Numbered from the stretch's first letter, positions 1-9,767 are shown. The stretch: DNA of 64,000 nucleotides from Zunongwangia sp. HGR-M22 (GCF_027594425.1 NZ_CP115159.1:372001-436000); one strand, 5' to 3'. The notes: generated by a model not told the origin, from the sequence alone. Made by a program: numbers and translations.

Positions 1-1
1 T

Positions 2-772
2 CAAAAACATATTGCGGAATTAGTAGAGTTAAATAGCTTATATTTTGAGAAATATGGTCTTGATACAAGTCAGATTATCCATAGCATAGAAGTGGTGAAT
101 GAGTATCAGCATTATCATAAAAAATTTAATTATTCGATTGATGATGATCTGGATAAAAAAATAGAATTATTAAAAGAAAAGACGGGTGTAACAAATCATT
201 CTTTACAGATTACGACTAACGCCCAAAATTATTTTGAAAATCAGAATGCGCCTTTTAAAGCTTTCTCTTTTTCCAGAAAAAGCGTTAGAAAATATAAAAA
301 TAAAATTATTCCTCGAGAAGATTTAAACGAAGCTTTTTTAATAGCTCAAAATGCGCCGTCGGCTTGCAACCGTCAGGGTGCTAGGATTCATTTAATAGAA
401 GATAAAGAATTAATTCAAAACATTTTATCTATACATGTTGGTACTGGCGGATTTAAAAACACAATACATAAATTAATTGTCTTAACAGAGGATATGGAAA
501 TATCGAATGGTGTTTTTGAAAAAAATCAGGTTTATATAGATGGCGGTATATTTTTAATGAATTTATTATATGCTTTACACTATAAAGGGATCGCGGCCTG
601 TCCTTTAAATAATAGTTTCTCTATAAAACAGGATCGTAAAATTCGAAAATTGTTAAAGATAAAGGAATCAGAATGTTTTATAGCGTTTGTTTCTCTAGGC
701 TATCCTGAGGAAGATTTAGTTGTTACAACCTCTAAGAAAAGGGATCTTTCTGAAATAGTTAATTTTCACTAA
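2..772 (+). CDS. Nitroreductase-like protein of a polysaccharide locus, 5' partial
   Basis: The reading frame is open to the left window edge, so the true start lies outside; a GTG at 92 is internal and an unlikely start because in-frame coding continues upstream. The visible C-terminal two thirds look like an FMN-dependent nitroreductase fold: a basic RKSVRKYKN segment, the SACNRQ stretch and a C-terminal SLGYP motif, all typical of this family. The substrate is unknown. It lies 2 bp before a glycosyltransferase gene and is probably co-transcribed with the polysaccharide genes downstream. Nitroreductase-fold proteins do occur in flavobacterial polysaccharide clusters, often near pyruvyl transferases, so a role in modifying a sugar precursor is possible, but that is inference. 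Confidence 0.75.
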   Translation, partial: QKHIAELVELNSLYFEKYGLDTSQIIHSIEVVNEYQHYHKKFNYSIDDDLDKKIELLKEKTGVTNHSLQITTNAQNYFENQNAPFKAFSFSRKSVRKYKNKIIPREDLNEAFLIAQNAPSACNRQGARIHLIEDKELIQNILSIHVGTGGFKNTIHKLIVLTEDMEISNGVFEKNQVYIDGGIFLMNLLYALHYKGIAACPLNNSFSIKQDRKIRKLLKIKESECFIAFVSLGYPEEDLVVTTSKKRDLSEIVNFH

Positions 773-774
773 TA

Positions 775-2001
775 ATGCTAAAAATTTTAATTAATTCGTA
801 TGCCTGTTCTCCCCATACAGGAAGCGAGCCAGGAATGGGTTGGAATTGGTGTGCTAATTTGGCTAAATACTGCGAAGTGCATGTAATTACTGAAGGAGAA
901 TTTAAGGATTATATAGAGGATGCCTTAAAAACCTTGCCTCAGGCATCCAATATGCATTTTTATTATAATCCAGTGTCAGAAGAGATTCGAAAAATGTGCT
1001 GGAATCAAGGTGATTGGCGATTTTATAAGCACTATAGGCTATGGCAAAAAAAAACCTTAGAAATAGCTAGAGCGGTAGTAGAGAAGGAAAATATAGATAT
1101 CGTTCATCAACTAAATATGATTGGATTTAGAGAACCAGGTTATCTTTGGAAACTTGAGAATGTACCTATTGTATGGGGGCCTGTTGATGCAAAAGAGTCT
1201 TTTCCTGAATCGTTCCTTAATCAAGCAGATTATAAAACGAGACTATTTACTAAATTAAAGAATAGAATTACTAAATTTCAATTAAAGCATTCAGCTAGGG
1301 TTAAAAGACTTGCAGAAAAGGCATCACTCGTAATAGCAGCTTCCTCTAATTCTCAAGATTCATTTAAAAAATTCCTAAATATTGATGCTAAGCTTATAAA
1401 TGAGACTGGCTGCTATATCAAAGAAGAAACTTTAAATGAAAGATCAAGTCATGAGTGTCTTAATTTGCTATGGGTTGGGAAATTTGATTTTAGAAAGCAA
1501 TTAAATTTGGCAATTAAAACTCTTGCCGAATTATCGAATAAAAATGTAAGATTGCATATAGTTGGCGATGGAAATATGCTGAAATTTAAAGAATTGGCTC
1601 AATCTTTAGAAGTTGAAAGCTTATGTGTTTGGTATGGATTAGTAAGTCATTCTAAAGTTCAAGAACTTATGAAAACTTCTGATTTGTTATTTTTTACTAG
1701 TGTAGCTGAAGGGACCCCTCACGTGGTGTTAGAAGCTATAAGTAATCATCTTCCAATTATATGTTTTAATACTTGTGGTCAGGGTGATATTGTAAATAAT
1801 GAGATAGGTTTTAAGGTTCCATTGTCAAACCCTGAAAAAGCGACCCAAGACTTTTCCAACATTATTAATTCGGCTATACGAGAAAGAGATAAATTGTTTT
1901 CGTTATCACAAAATTGTAAGGATTACAAATTTAAACTATCATGGGATTATAAATCTAGAGAAGTTGTTAGTTTGTATAAATCTCTAACTAAATCTTTCTA
2001 A
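775..2001 (+). CDS. Glycosyltransferase family 4 (GT-B fold)
   Basis: A 408-residue retaining glycosyltransferase, expected to add a sugar to a lipid-linked polysaccharide repeat unit on the cytoplasmic side of the inner membrane. The N-terminal Rossmann half carries the GSEPGMGW loop at about residues 16-23, the acceptor-side glycine-rich loop. The C-terminal nucleotide-sugar half carries VGDG near residue 263 and the E-x7-E motif (E312 and E320), the hallmark of the GT4 donor site. No signal peptide or membrane segment is visible. The start ATG follows the stop of the previous gene by 2 bp, which supports one operon. The sugar specificity cannot be read from sequence. Confidence 0.85.
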   Translation: MLKILINSYACSPHTGSEPGMGWNWCANLAKYCEVHVITEGEFKDYIEDALKTLPQASNMHFYYNPVSEEIRKMCWNQGDWRFYKHYRLWQKKTLEIARAVVEKENIDIVHQLNMIGFREPGYLWKLENVPIVWGPVDAKESFPESFLNQADYKTRLFTKLKNRITKFQLKHSARVKRLAEKASLVIAASSNSQDSFKKFLNIDAKLINETGCYIKEETLNERSSHECLNLLWVGKFDFRKQLNLAIKTLAELSNKNVRLHIVGDGNMLKFKELAQSLEVESLCVWYGLVSHSKVQELMKTSDLLFFTSVAEGTPHVVLEAISNHLPIICFNTCGQGDIVNNEIGFKVPLSNPEKATQDFSNIINSAIRERDKLFSLSQNCKDYKFKLSWDYKSREVVSLYKSLTKSF

Positions 2002-2015
2002 TCAAGTAATGATCC

Positions 2016-2768
2016 ATGAAAAAAAGACTTATCAGTATTGATATATCAATAAAACCTTATCAGGAATTTATTAAAGATTTAACCACACTCGCACTTAATA
2101 AAAATTCCAGCTATACTTGTGTAGCCAATGTTCATATGTTGGTCGAGGCTTATAATGATAGAAATTTTGCTGCAGTAGTAAATAATGCAGACATGGTTAC
2201 GCCTGATGGTATGCCATTGGCAAAAGGCTTAAAGCAAATTTACGGCATAGAACAGGATCGTGTTGCAGGCATGGATTTATTACCAGATTTATTGAGTGTT
2301 TCCGAAAAACAAAACATACATGTACTTTTTTATGGAGGGACGCAGGAAATGCTGGATAAAACTCAAGAATACTGTGCTGAAAATTATCCCAATTTGGATA
2401 TTGTAGGTTTAATAAGTCCGCCTTTTAGAGCCTTAAGCGAAGAAGAAGAAGAGGATTATGCGCAATTAATCAATGAAAGCCAGGCAGGTTTTGTTTTCGT
2501 CGCTCTAGGTTGTCCTAAACAGGAAAAATGGATGGCAAGTATGAGAGATAAGATTAGAGCCTGTATGATTGGTATAGGTGGTGCTCTTCCGGTAATGATT
2601 GGTTTACAAAAACGGGCGCCGGTATGGATGCAGAAAACGTCCACTGAGTGGTTGTTTAGATTATCTCAGGAGCCGAAGCGTTTGTTTAAGCGATATGCAT
2701 ATACTAATACTTTGTTTGTCTATTTAATGATAAAGGAAAAATTTAAAAGACAGAACCACACAAATTAA
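2016..2768 (+). CDS. WecG/TagA/CpsF family glycosyltransferase (GT26)
   Basis: A 250-residue protein of the WecG/TagA/CpsF family, which transfers a sugar (often N-acetylmannosamine or its uronic acid) onto an undecaprenyl-linked acceptor at the inner membrane. Family signatures are visible: NADMVTPDGMPL with the putative catalytic Asp at residue 64, FYGG at 105-108, ALGCPKQEKWM at 163-173, and the basic C-terminal tail (KRLFKRYAY and beyond) thought in this family to contact the membrane. It sits 14 bp after the GT4 gene and ahead of the initiating transferase, consistent with assembly of one exopolysaccharide repeat unit. Confidence 0.88.
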   Translation: MKKRLISIDISIKPYQEFIKDLTTLALNKNSSYTCVANVHMLVEAYNDRNFAAVVNNADMVTPDGMPLAKGLKQIYGIEQDRVAGMDLLPDLLSVSEKQNIHVLFYGGTQEMLDKTQEYCAENYPNLDIVGLISPPFRALSEEEEEDYAQLINESQAGFVFVALGCPKQEKWMASMRDKIRACMIGIGGALPVMIGLQKRAPVWMQKTSTEWLFRLSQEPKRLFKRYAYTNTLFVYLMIKEKFKRQNHTN

Positions 2769-2818
2769 CCTTAATCTCACATTTATTAAGTAGTTTAGCA
2801 TTTTTAGTTATAGAAAAT

Positions 2819-4162
2819 ATGAAGAGGTCTTCTTTAATTATACCTGTTTCAATTGTTGTCCATCTTATTATTATCAACTTCACGTTGTTTACTTTAAGTT
2901 TCGAAACATATAATGATTTTGTGACAATTGTTTACTATAATCTTAGTTGGTTGCTCATAACTTTTGTTATAGATTTTTATCCCACAAAAAGAAATGAACG
3001 ATTTTTCACTAATTTTCACAAGGTATTGGGGTTATTTCTTATATTTTCTCTGGCTTATTTTACCAATTTTACATTTAGAAATCTTCCAATTTCTCCTATA
3101 TATCATTTAAAAGTTTTATTGGTCATTTTTTCAACCATTATGATCTATCGTTATATCTTCTATTATTTAAGAGATATTTATCGAGTAGAAGGAGGGAATT
3201 TTGTAAGTGTTGTAGTTATTGGTAGAGATAGAAAATTGAAAAAGATACGTCAGATTTTCGATCAGCCCGAATTGGGATATCGATATAGGGGATATTTTGA
3301 TAATAATCCCTCTAAAAGTATAACCTATTTAGGGGATATAGATCAGGCATTCGATTTTATCCGCAATCATACTGTAGATGAGGTTTATTGTATGGTGTCC
3401 CGGCTATCCTCCGATCAGATTAATGAACTTATTGCGTTTTGTGATAATAATCTGGTCAAAATTAAAATGGTGCCTGATAATAAAGAAATCTATACTCGTG
3501 CTATGGATGTTGAACTTTTTGGGAACGTACCTATTCTTAATTTAAGAAAGTTGCCTTTGGATACTGATGTGGCTCGATATACAAAGCGTAGTTTTGATAT
3601 TGTTTTTTCATCTTTGGTTGTTTTATTTGTATTATCGTGGTTAGTACCAATTATAGGAATTTGCATAAAATTGGAATCCCGTGGTCCTGTTTTTTTTAAA
3701 CAAAAGCGACATGGAGTAAATAAACAATCCTTTTTCTGTTATAAGTTTCGATCTATGGCTGTAAATAAGGACGCAGATACAAAAATGATGACCAAAAATG
3801 ATGTTCGACTAACGAAAATAGGGAAGTTTATTAGAAAAACAAGTATAGACGAATTACCTCAATTTATTAATGTTTTATTGGGTGATATGAGCGTAGTTGG
3901 GCCAAGGCCGCATATGGAGGCTCATACTAGGGAGTATGAAAATTCTGTTGATAAATACCTGGTAAGACATTATGCTAAACCTGGGATTACAGGCTTAGCA
4001 CAAATAAAAGGTTATCGTGGGGAGGTCGTAGTGAAGTCGGATATTATAAATCGTACCCGCTTAGATATATTTTATGTAGAAAAGTGGTCGCTATTATTAG
4101 ATATAAAAATTATAATTAAAACTGTTCTAAATGCCATTAATGGCGAGGAGAAAGCTTATTGA
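2819..4162 (+). CDS. Polyprenyl-phosphate sugar phosphotransferase, WcaJ-like initiating enzyme
   Basis: A 447-residue enzyme that starts repeat-unit synthesis by moving a sugar-1-phosphate from a nucleotide sugar to undecaprenyl phosphate. The N-terminal half has four probable membrane helices (about residues 5-27, 38-54, 68-88, 97-115) and a CoA-binding-like soluble region (VVVIGRDRKL at 131-140). A fifth hydrophobic helix at 258-284 leads into the catalytic bacterial sugar transferase domain with KFRSM (309-313), DELPQF (344-349) and GPRP (361-364). Length and order match the WcaJ/EpsE/WbaP-like polyisoprenyl-phosphate hexose-1-phosphate transferases. The preferred sugar, glucose or galactose, is not determinable here. 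Confidence 0.9.
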   Translation: MKRSSLIIPVSIVVHLIIINFTLFTLSFETYNDFVTIVYYNLSWLLITFVIDFYPTKRNERFFTNFHKVLGLFLIFSLAYFTNFTFRNLPISPIYHLKVLLVIFSTIMIYRYIFYYLRDIYRVEGGNFVSVVVIGRDRKLKKIRQIFDQPELGYRYRGYFDNNPSKSITYLGDIDQAFDFIRNHTVDEVYCMVSRLSSDQINELIAFCDNNLVKIKMVPDNKEIYTRAMDVELFGNVPILNLRKLPLDTDVARYTKRSFDIVFSSLVVLFVLSWLVPIIGICIKLESRGPVFFKQKRHGVNKQSFFCYKFRSMAVNKDADTKMMTKNDVRLTKIGKFIRKTSIDELPQFINVLLGDMSVVGPRPHMEAHTREYENSVDKYLVRHYAKPGITGLAQIKGYRGEVVVKSDIINRTRLDIFYVEKWSLLLDIKIIIKTVLNAINGEEKAY

Positions 4163-4232
4163 TGTTACTCACAATATTTAATTTATTTTTTAAATGTTTT
4201 TAAAAATTTATTTTAGCTTAAAATCTAATTTG

Positions 4233-5024
4233 ATGTTAAAACCTAAATCTGTTTTTTATCTGTTTTGTTTATTTTTATTGTCATCCTGTGTGTCGCGAGA
4301 AGAGATGGTTTATTTTCAAAACTCAGACCGTCTTAATGAGTTGTCTTCAAATCCATCTATATATGATAACTTAAAGATAAAGCCTAATGATCAGCTGAGT
4401 ATTACCGTATCTGCCGAAGAAATGGAGGCAGCATTACCATTCAATCTTCCTTTTGTAGGCAATAACATAGGAAGTCAGAATTCAGAAGTGCGCGTAAATG
4501 GAACGCCGTCATTGCAAAATTATTTGGTAAATGCGGATGGTGAAATACAATTTCCTGTTTTAGGGACTGTAAAAGTAGCCGGTCTTAACAGAAAAGAATT
4601 ATCGAAAAAGCTTCAGAGAGAAATTGAAGAATATATACAGAAGCCTATAGTAATTGTGAGAATTTCTAATTTTCAGGTGACCGTGTTGGGTGAGGTCAAT
4701 AAACCAGGAACATTTCCTGTTACTGATGAATATCTTAGTTTGCCAAAGGCTTTAGGCCTTGCCGGAGATTTAACCATTTACGGTAAACGTAAAAATATTC
4801 TAGTTGTTAGAGAGTCGAAAGATGGTAATAAAGAGCATGCGTATTTGGATTTGACAGATTCTGAGATCGTCAATTCTCCTTTTTATTATTTACAACAAAA
4901 CGATGTGGTATATGTAGAGCCTAATGGTCCTCAATTGCAATCTGCGAGTTATAACCGAAATGCATCCGTTTATATATCCATAGCTTCTGTTCTAGTTTCA
5001 GTAGCTGTATTGCTAACCCGATAA
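4233..5024 (+). CDS. Polysaccharide export outer-membrane lipoprotein (Wza-like)
   Basis: Outer-membrane polysaccharide exporter with a Poly_export domain followed by a SLBB domain (FQVTVLGEVNKPGTFPV is the usual start of that domain). I chose ATG 4233 because it gives a compact lipoprotein signal ending in LLSSC, with the lipidated Cys at residue 19; an upstream in-frame ATG at 4194 would add 13 residues before the signal. A C-terminal hydrophobic helix (last 20 residues) resembles the membrane-crossing helix of Wza. It precedes the autokinase gene by 7 bp, the normal wza-wzc arrangement. No tyrosine phosphatase gene lies between them. Confidence 0.88.
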   Translation: MLKPKSVFYLFCLFLLSSCVSREEMVYFQNSDRLNELSSNPSIYDNLKIKPNDQLSITVSAEEMEAALPFNLPFVGNNIGSQNSEVRVNGTPSLQNYLVNADGEIQFPVLGTVKVAGLNRKELSKKLQREIEEYIQKPIVIVRISNFQVTVLGEVNKPGTFPVTDEYLSLPKALGLAGDLTIYGKRKNILVVRESKDGNKEHAYLDLTDSEIVNSPFYYLQQNDVVYVEPNGPQLQSASYNRNASVYISIASVLVSVAVLLTR

Positions 5025-5031
5025 TCTACTT

Positions 5032-7419
5032 ATGAATAACCAATATCAAAATTTCCAGGAACAAGAAATTAATCTTAGAGAAGAGATTCAAAAATACTTA
5101 AAGTATTGGCCGTGGTTTATTGTTTCCGTTTTTGTTGCGGTAGTACTGGCTTTTATTTTTTTAAAAACTTCAAAATCCGTATACCTAACAAATGCCACTA
5201 TAATCATTAAAGATGAAGATACTAAGTCTCCTGCAACTTCAGGCTTATCATCTTTTACAGATTTGGGTATATTAGAAGGACTTAAAACGAGTAGTATTGA
5301 AAACGAGATAGGTTTGCTAAAATCTAAAAGAATGATGACCAAAACTATAAATTCTTTAGATCTTAATATTCAGTATTTATCCTATGGTTTTTTTGTTACA
5401 CGTGATGTTTATAATAATGCACCTTTTAAATTGGATATTCTTAAATTGGATAGTTCAAAGCTTTCAAAATTTGCCAAAGAGGCTCAAAACGAGTTTAAAA
5501 TCTCCTGGAATAGTGAGGGGTTATCTTTGATAAATAAAGAAACGGATAAAAAGATAACATCTAAATTCGGAGAACCTTTTAATTTGGGATTTGCAGAAAT
5601 AGTAATAAGAAGGAATGAGGATTTTAAATTAGCAGAAGATGAGGAATCTTTAGATTATGGGTTTAAAATTCTTCCTGTAGAATCTGTTGTGGCGTATTAT
5701 CAAGGTGGATTGATTGCTGAATTAGTTGACGATAACTCAACGTTGATTCAACTTGGTTTGGAAGGATCTGTACCAGAAAAATCTCAGGATGTTTTAAACC
5801 AATTAATTGTAGAGTACAATAAAGAGGCTATAATTGATAAAAATTTGGTGGCTTCAAACACTGCTGAATTTATTAATGAACGTTTAAAGATTATAAATTT
5901 TGAACTGGATTCCGTAGAAATAGATAAAGAGGCTTTTAAGGAAGATCGTGAGCTTACTGATATTCAGGCAGAATCCGAAATTTTTTTAGAAAATGCAAGT
6001 GAATATAAAAAGAAACGTCAGGAAGTAACAACACAGGTTCAACTTGCAGCGGCAATGTTGGATTATTTGGAAGAAGGAACAAATTCGGATCTTTTACCCG
6101 CTAACTTAGGTTTGGAAGGAGAGGGGGTAAATCAGCAGGTTTCGGATTACAATCAATTGGTTTTAGAGCGTAATCGCATACTTGAAGCCTCTACTTTAAA
6201 GAACCCTGTAATCGTAAGTTTAGATCAGCAAATAGAGCAAATGCGCTTGGTCGTTAAGAAAAGTTTACAGCGTTTACGTAGTAATCTCGATATATCCATG
6301 AATGAGCTTAATAATGAAGCTAAAGTGATTCAGTCTAGAATCTCCTCAGTTCCCTCAATAGAACGTCAATTCCGTGGTATCGATAGGCAGCAGCAAATTA
6401 AGGAAGCCTTATATCTATTTTTATTACAGAAAAGAGAAGAAAACTCTCTTTCCTTGGCAGTTACGGCTCCTAAGGCTAAAATTGTGGATCATGCTTATAC
6501 ATCCGGGTCTCCAGTAGCACCGAAATCAAGAATGATATTGCTTGGAGGTTTGATGGTAGGTTTTTTGATACCATTAGGAATTATTTATGGAAAAAATATC
6601 CTTAATAATAAAGTTAAGAATAGGGATGATATAGAGAAAAAAGCAAAACAAATCCCAATCGTTGGTGAAATTCCTAGAATTGATAAAAAGCAAAGTCATT
6701 TAATTACAGAAGCCGATCGTTCGGTTTTAGCTGAATCCTTTAGAATTGCTATTACGAATATGCAGTATTTACTGATTAATAAGACTGATAAGCAGAAAGG
6801 AATTAAAATGCTGGTCACTTCTACGGTTAAAGGGGAGGGGAAAACCTTTACTTCGATAAACCTGGCTTTAACCCTGGCGAACATGGGTAAAAAAGTCATC
6901 GTGGTAGGAGCGGATTTACGTAATCCACAGTTACAGCGTTATGATGTAGGTTCGAGAAAACAATTAGGTGTTAGTGATTATCTCATTAACGAAGACTTAC
7001 AATTAATTGATCTTATTGAACAGACTAAATATAATAAAAATTTAGATTTTTTAACGTCAGGAAGTATACCGCCAAATCCTTCTGAATTATTAAGGCATCG
7101 TCGCCTGGGCGAAATGCTTAGCATATTGGAAGAAAGGTATGATTACATAATTCTCGATACGGCACCCTGTATGTTAGTTGCAGATACTTTCCTGATTAGT
7201 CAGTACGCAGATCTTACACTTTATGTGGTAAGAGCTTCTTATACTGAAAAAGCTTTATTGCAATTCCCTATAGATTCAAAAAAAGCTGGAAAGCTTCATG
7301 ATGTTAGCTTTGTTTTAAATGATGTGGATCTTGCTAATTTCGGTTACGGAAATAAATATGGCTACTCTTATGGGGCTGATAAAAAAAGCTTTTGGGAGAA
7401 ATTTAAAGAACAATTTTAG
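5032..7419 (+). CDS. Polysaccharide co-polymerase and tyrosine autokinase (Wzc-like)
   Basis: A 795-residue inner-membrane protein controlling polymer length and export. An N-terminal Wzz domain starts with a helix at about 28-45; a periplasmic coiled-coil-rich region follows to about 495; a second membrane helix spans about 501-520. The C-terminal cytoplasmic BY-kinase domain shows Walker A STVKGEGKT (597-605), Walker A' VIVVGADLR (622-630) and Walker B YIILD (705-709). The tail carries a tyrosine cluster, Y772, Y776, Y778 and Y780, the expected autophosphorylation sites. Kinase and co-polymerase are in one chain, as in Gram-negative Wzc. Its cognate phosphatase is not in the window. Confidence 0.92.
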   Translation: MNNQYQNFQEQEINLREEIQKYLKYWPWFIVSVFVAVVLAFIFLKTSKSVYLTNATIIIKDEDTKSPATSGLSSFTDLGILEGLKTSSIENEIGLLKSKRMMTKTINSLDLNIQYLSYGFFVTRDVYNNAPFKLDILKLDSSKLSKFAKEAQNEFKISWNSEGLSLINKETDKKITSKFGEPFNLGFAEIVIRRNEDFKLAEDEESLDYGFKILPVESVVAYYQGGLIAELVDDNSTLIQLGLEGSVPEKSQDVLNQLIVEYNKEAIIDKNLVASNTAEFINERLKIINFELDSVEIDKEAFKEDRELTDIQAESEIFLENASEYKKKRQEVTTQVQLAAAMLDYLEEGTNSDLLPANLGLEGEGVNQQVSDYNQLVLERNRILEASTLKNPVIVSLDQQIEQMRLVVKKSLQRLRSNLDISMNELNNEAKVIQSRISSVPSIERQFRGIDRQQQIKEALYLFLLQKREENSLSLAVTAPKAKIVDHAYTSGSPVAPKSRMILLGGLMVGFLIPLGIIYGKNILNNKVKNRDDIEKKAKQIPIVGEIPRIDKKQSHLITEADRSVLAESFRIAITNMQYLLINKTDKQKGIKMLVTSTVKGEGKTFTSINLALTLANMGKKVIVVGADLRNPQLQRYDVGSRKQLGVSDYLINEDLQLIDLIEQTKYNKNLDFLTSGSIPPNPSELLRHRRLGEMLSILEERYDYIILDTAPCMLVADTFLISQYADLTLYVVRASYTEKALLQFPIDSKKAGKLHDVSFVLNDVDLANFGYGNKYGYSYGADKKSFWEKFKEQF

Positions 7420-7484
7420 TTAGCCTTTAATTAAAAATTATTGGTTTTAATGCCCAATTTTTGTTTAACTTTAATAATTGAGAT

Positions 7485-8915
7485 ATGAGGCGACTTATAA
7501 ATTTTAAGAGAAATTTATTCTTAGTTTTTTTCTGTTCTTCTGTTTTAGTTGGGTATTCGCAATCGGGTTTTAAAGTTGATATGGAGTCGGCTGCATTTGT
7601 AAATGGAGACGATGCGCTTCCATTTTGGTTACGTAGCAACAACTACGGCAGAGTGGGTAGGGAAACTGATCTTTACGCTGTTTTAGCACCATCTTATAAG
7701 TTTGATGTTGGCGAAAATTCGGTATTAACATTAAAATCGGCTTTTGCTTATCGTAATAAATTTAATGATGTCGAAGCTAATAAAGATTTTTTTGTAGATG
7801 AATTGTATGCAAATTTTTCTTCAAAATATATAAATATAGCTGTTGGTGTAAAGCATCGCGACATAAAATATAATGGTTTGGCTTCAACAAATCAAAGTAT
7901 TCTTTGGTCCGATAATGCGCGATCTTTGCCTGGGACAGAAATAAAAACATCCGAGCCTATTTATTTTCTATTTGATAAGCATTTGGGTTTTGAAGCTTTA
8001 TTTAGTGAATATTTCCTGAATGATAATAGAGCTACTGAGGATACTCATGTGCACCATAAGTATTTATCCTTAGTTTATAAATTGAATAATGTTTCTAATT
8101 TTAAACTGGGGATTAGACATATTGTTCAGTATGGCGGAAGTCCTTCCGATTCACGATTTGATAATCAACCAATAGGTGTTGAAGAATATGTTCGAATGTT
8201 TTTTGGTAGAGCGGGTAGTGATAATTCGCTACCAACAGATCAGGAAAATGCGATAGGTAATCATATTGGTAGTTATGAGCTTTCATATAACAGACAATTT
8301 CGCGAAGGTGAATTGGAATTATTTTATAATAGTATTTTTGAGGATGGCTCGGGTAGTGCTATGAGAAATTTTCCTGACGGTCGCTATGGTGTATTTTATG
8401 ATACCGGCAAAACAGATCATTTTATAAACTCATTTGTTTACGAATTTATTTATACTAAAAATCAGAGTCAAACTGCTCCGCATCTTTGGGATAACTATTT
8501 TAATCATGGTGTTTATAGTAGTGGATGGACATATCAGCAAAATGTGATTGGCGTCCCATTTATTACTAATACATACCTTTCAGATTATGGTGGAGATTTT
8601 GTAACTGTAGGTAATAATAGATTGATTGCCCATCATTTAGGAGTTCAGGGGAAACTATATTTTCCTTATGAATTTAAAGTGAGCTATCGTAGAAACTATG
8701 GCTTTAATCAAAATATAGCTTATTTGAAGTACAGGCATTATGACTCAGATGATGAGCGTTCTCTGTTCAAAGTGCAGCCTGAAGTTGTTTCAACTTATTT
8801 AAAAGTTGGCTTGTTAAGAGATTTTGTGAATCTTGATGTAATGGGTGCAATTGATTTTTCAGAAAAAAAATCGAACTTCGCCGCAGGTTTATCTGTATCC
8901 AAATCTTTTTTCTAA
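7485..8915 (+). CDS. Capsule assembly Wzi family outer-membrane protein
   Basis: A 476-residue protein with an N-terminal signal peptide ending near VGYSQ, followed by alternating-hydrophobicity beta strands typical of an outer-membrane barrel. The opening segment after the signal (residues about 28-55, including LPFWLRSNNYGR) and the later strand pattern match Wzi-family capsule assembly proteins, which anchor polysaccharide at the outer surface. It lies 65 bp downstream of the wzc-like gene. A possible promoter, TTG at 7441 and TAACTTTA at 7466, lies in that gap, so it may have its own transcript. Its stop overlaps by 4 bp with that of the convergent phosphoesterase gene. Confidence 0.82.
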   Translation: MRRLINFKRNLFLVFFCSSVLVGYSQSGFKVDMESAAFVNGDDALPFWLRSNNYGRVGRETDLYAVLAPSYKFDVGENSVLTLKSAFAYRNKFNDVEANKDFFVDELYANFSSKYINIAVGVKHRDIKYNGLASTNQSILWSDNARSLPGTEIKTSEPIYFLFDKHLGFEALFSEYFLNDNRATEDTHVHHKYLSLVYKLNNVSNFKLGIRHIVQYGGSPSDSRFDNQPIGVEEYVRMFFGRAGSDNSLPTDQENAIGNHIGSYELSYNRQFREGELELFYNSIFEDGSGSAMRNFPDGRYGVFYDTGKTDHFINSFVYEFIYTKNQSQTAPHLWDNYFNHGVYSSGWTYQQNVIGVPFITNTYLSDYGGDFVTVGNNRLIAHHLGVQGKLYFPYEFKVSYRRNYGFNQNIAYLKYRHYDSDDERSLFKVQPEVVSTYLKVGLLRDFVNLDVMGAIDFSEKKSNFAAGLSVSKSFF

Positions 8916-9535
8916 ATCTCAAAAACTGAAATTTTATTGATTAGCCTAGATTTGTTGTCCATTACAGACGAATTTATGAAAGTTGTAGTGCCAATTTTTT
9001 TACTTCCAAAATCATCATGGACGTGTCCAAATAAATGAAACCTCGGTTTTATATCCACCACTTTTTTAAGCAACTCTTCGCATCCAATATTTTTATATTC
9101 TATACTTTCATCATGAATGCTGTAAGGCGGAGTGTGCGTTATCAGTATATGCGTATCTTCAGGAATCATATTCCACTTTTCCTTAATCCTTTTTCCTCTT
9201 TCTAAAGCGAATGCCCAATTAACATTGCTCGGAGTATAAGGGCTTCCCCAGAAATTAATCCCTTTTATGTTAATTCCACTATCCTCAAGGTAGATTATAT
9301 TGTTAGGAATGATATTCGAAATTTCCTGTTGATGTTTTTCTAGATAAAAATCATGATTACCCGCAACGAGTATTTTATGGGTGTGTGGTTGTTTTGAAAA
9401 CCATTCAAGAAAATTTAAAGTTTCTTTTTTTGAACCTCCTTCAGTAAAATCACCACAATGAATCAAAATATCTGCATCGGGTAATTGAAGATCTTCGTGT
9501 TTATTATGAGTGTCTGAAATGGAAACTAAGCGCAT
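8912..9535 (-). CDS. Calcineurin-like metallophosphoesterase
   Basis: A 207-residue soluble enzyme of the calcineurin-like phosphoesterase superfamily with a two-metal active site: D8 and H10 (SDTH), D29 (CGDF), N60-H61 (GNHD), H134 (LITHTPP) and H171/H173 (GHVH). These are all five family blocks, so the enzyme should be active. Related proteins hydrolyse phosphodiesters, but the substrate is unknown. The gene lies 13 bp downstream of a small membrane-protein gene on the same strand, likely one transcript. Its 3' end overlaps the Wzi gene tail to tail. Confidence 0.85.
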   Translation of the reverse strand: MRLVSISDTHNKHEDLQLPDADILIHCGDFTEGGSKKETLNFLEWFSKQPHTHKILVAGNHDFYLEKHQQEISNIIPNNIIYLEDSGINIKGINFWGSPYTPSNVNWAFALERGKRIKEKWNMIPEDTHILITHTPPYSIHDESIEYKNIGCEELLKKVVDIKPRFHLFGHVHDDFGSKKIGTTTFINSSVMDNKSRLINKISVFEI

Positions 9536-9548
9536 AAGCTGATATCGA

Positions 9549-9767
9549 TTATTCGCCGGTACCGTCTTCTTGCTCTTTAGAAATGTAGTCTTTATCTACG
9601 GGTAAGAATTTATTGGTGATTTTAGTAAGTGCAAACGCAATGATCACCGCTGTAAAAGCAAAGAAAATAAATTTAACCAATAGGCTGTCGCTCATAGCAA
9701 AGCTGTAAAATGCCAAGAAAATTTCAGCAATTACAAACAGTATCTTAAGGCTCAATTTAAAAATCAT
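9549..9767 (-). CDS. Small two-helix membrane protein, unknown function
   Basis: A 72-residue protein with two probable membrane helices (about residues 3-24 and 30-50) and a charged C-terminal tail. I do not recognise the family. It is likely a real gene: a Bacteroidota-type -7 element on the minus strand at 9788-9795 lies just upstream, its coding sequence ends 13 bp before the phosphoesterase start, and nothing on the plus strand competes with it. Function cannot be assigned. Confidence 0.6.
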   Translation of the reverse strand: MIFKLSLKILFVIAEIFLAFYSFAMSDSLLVKFIFFAFTAVIIAFALTKITNKFLPVDKDYISKEQEDGTGE

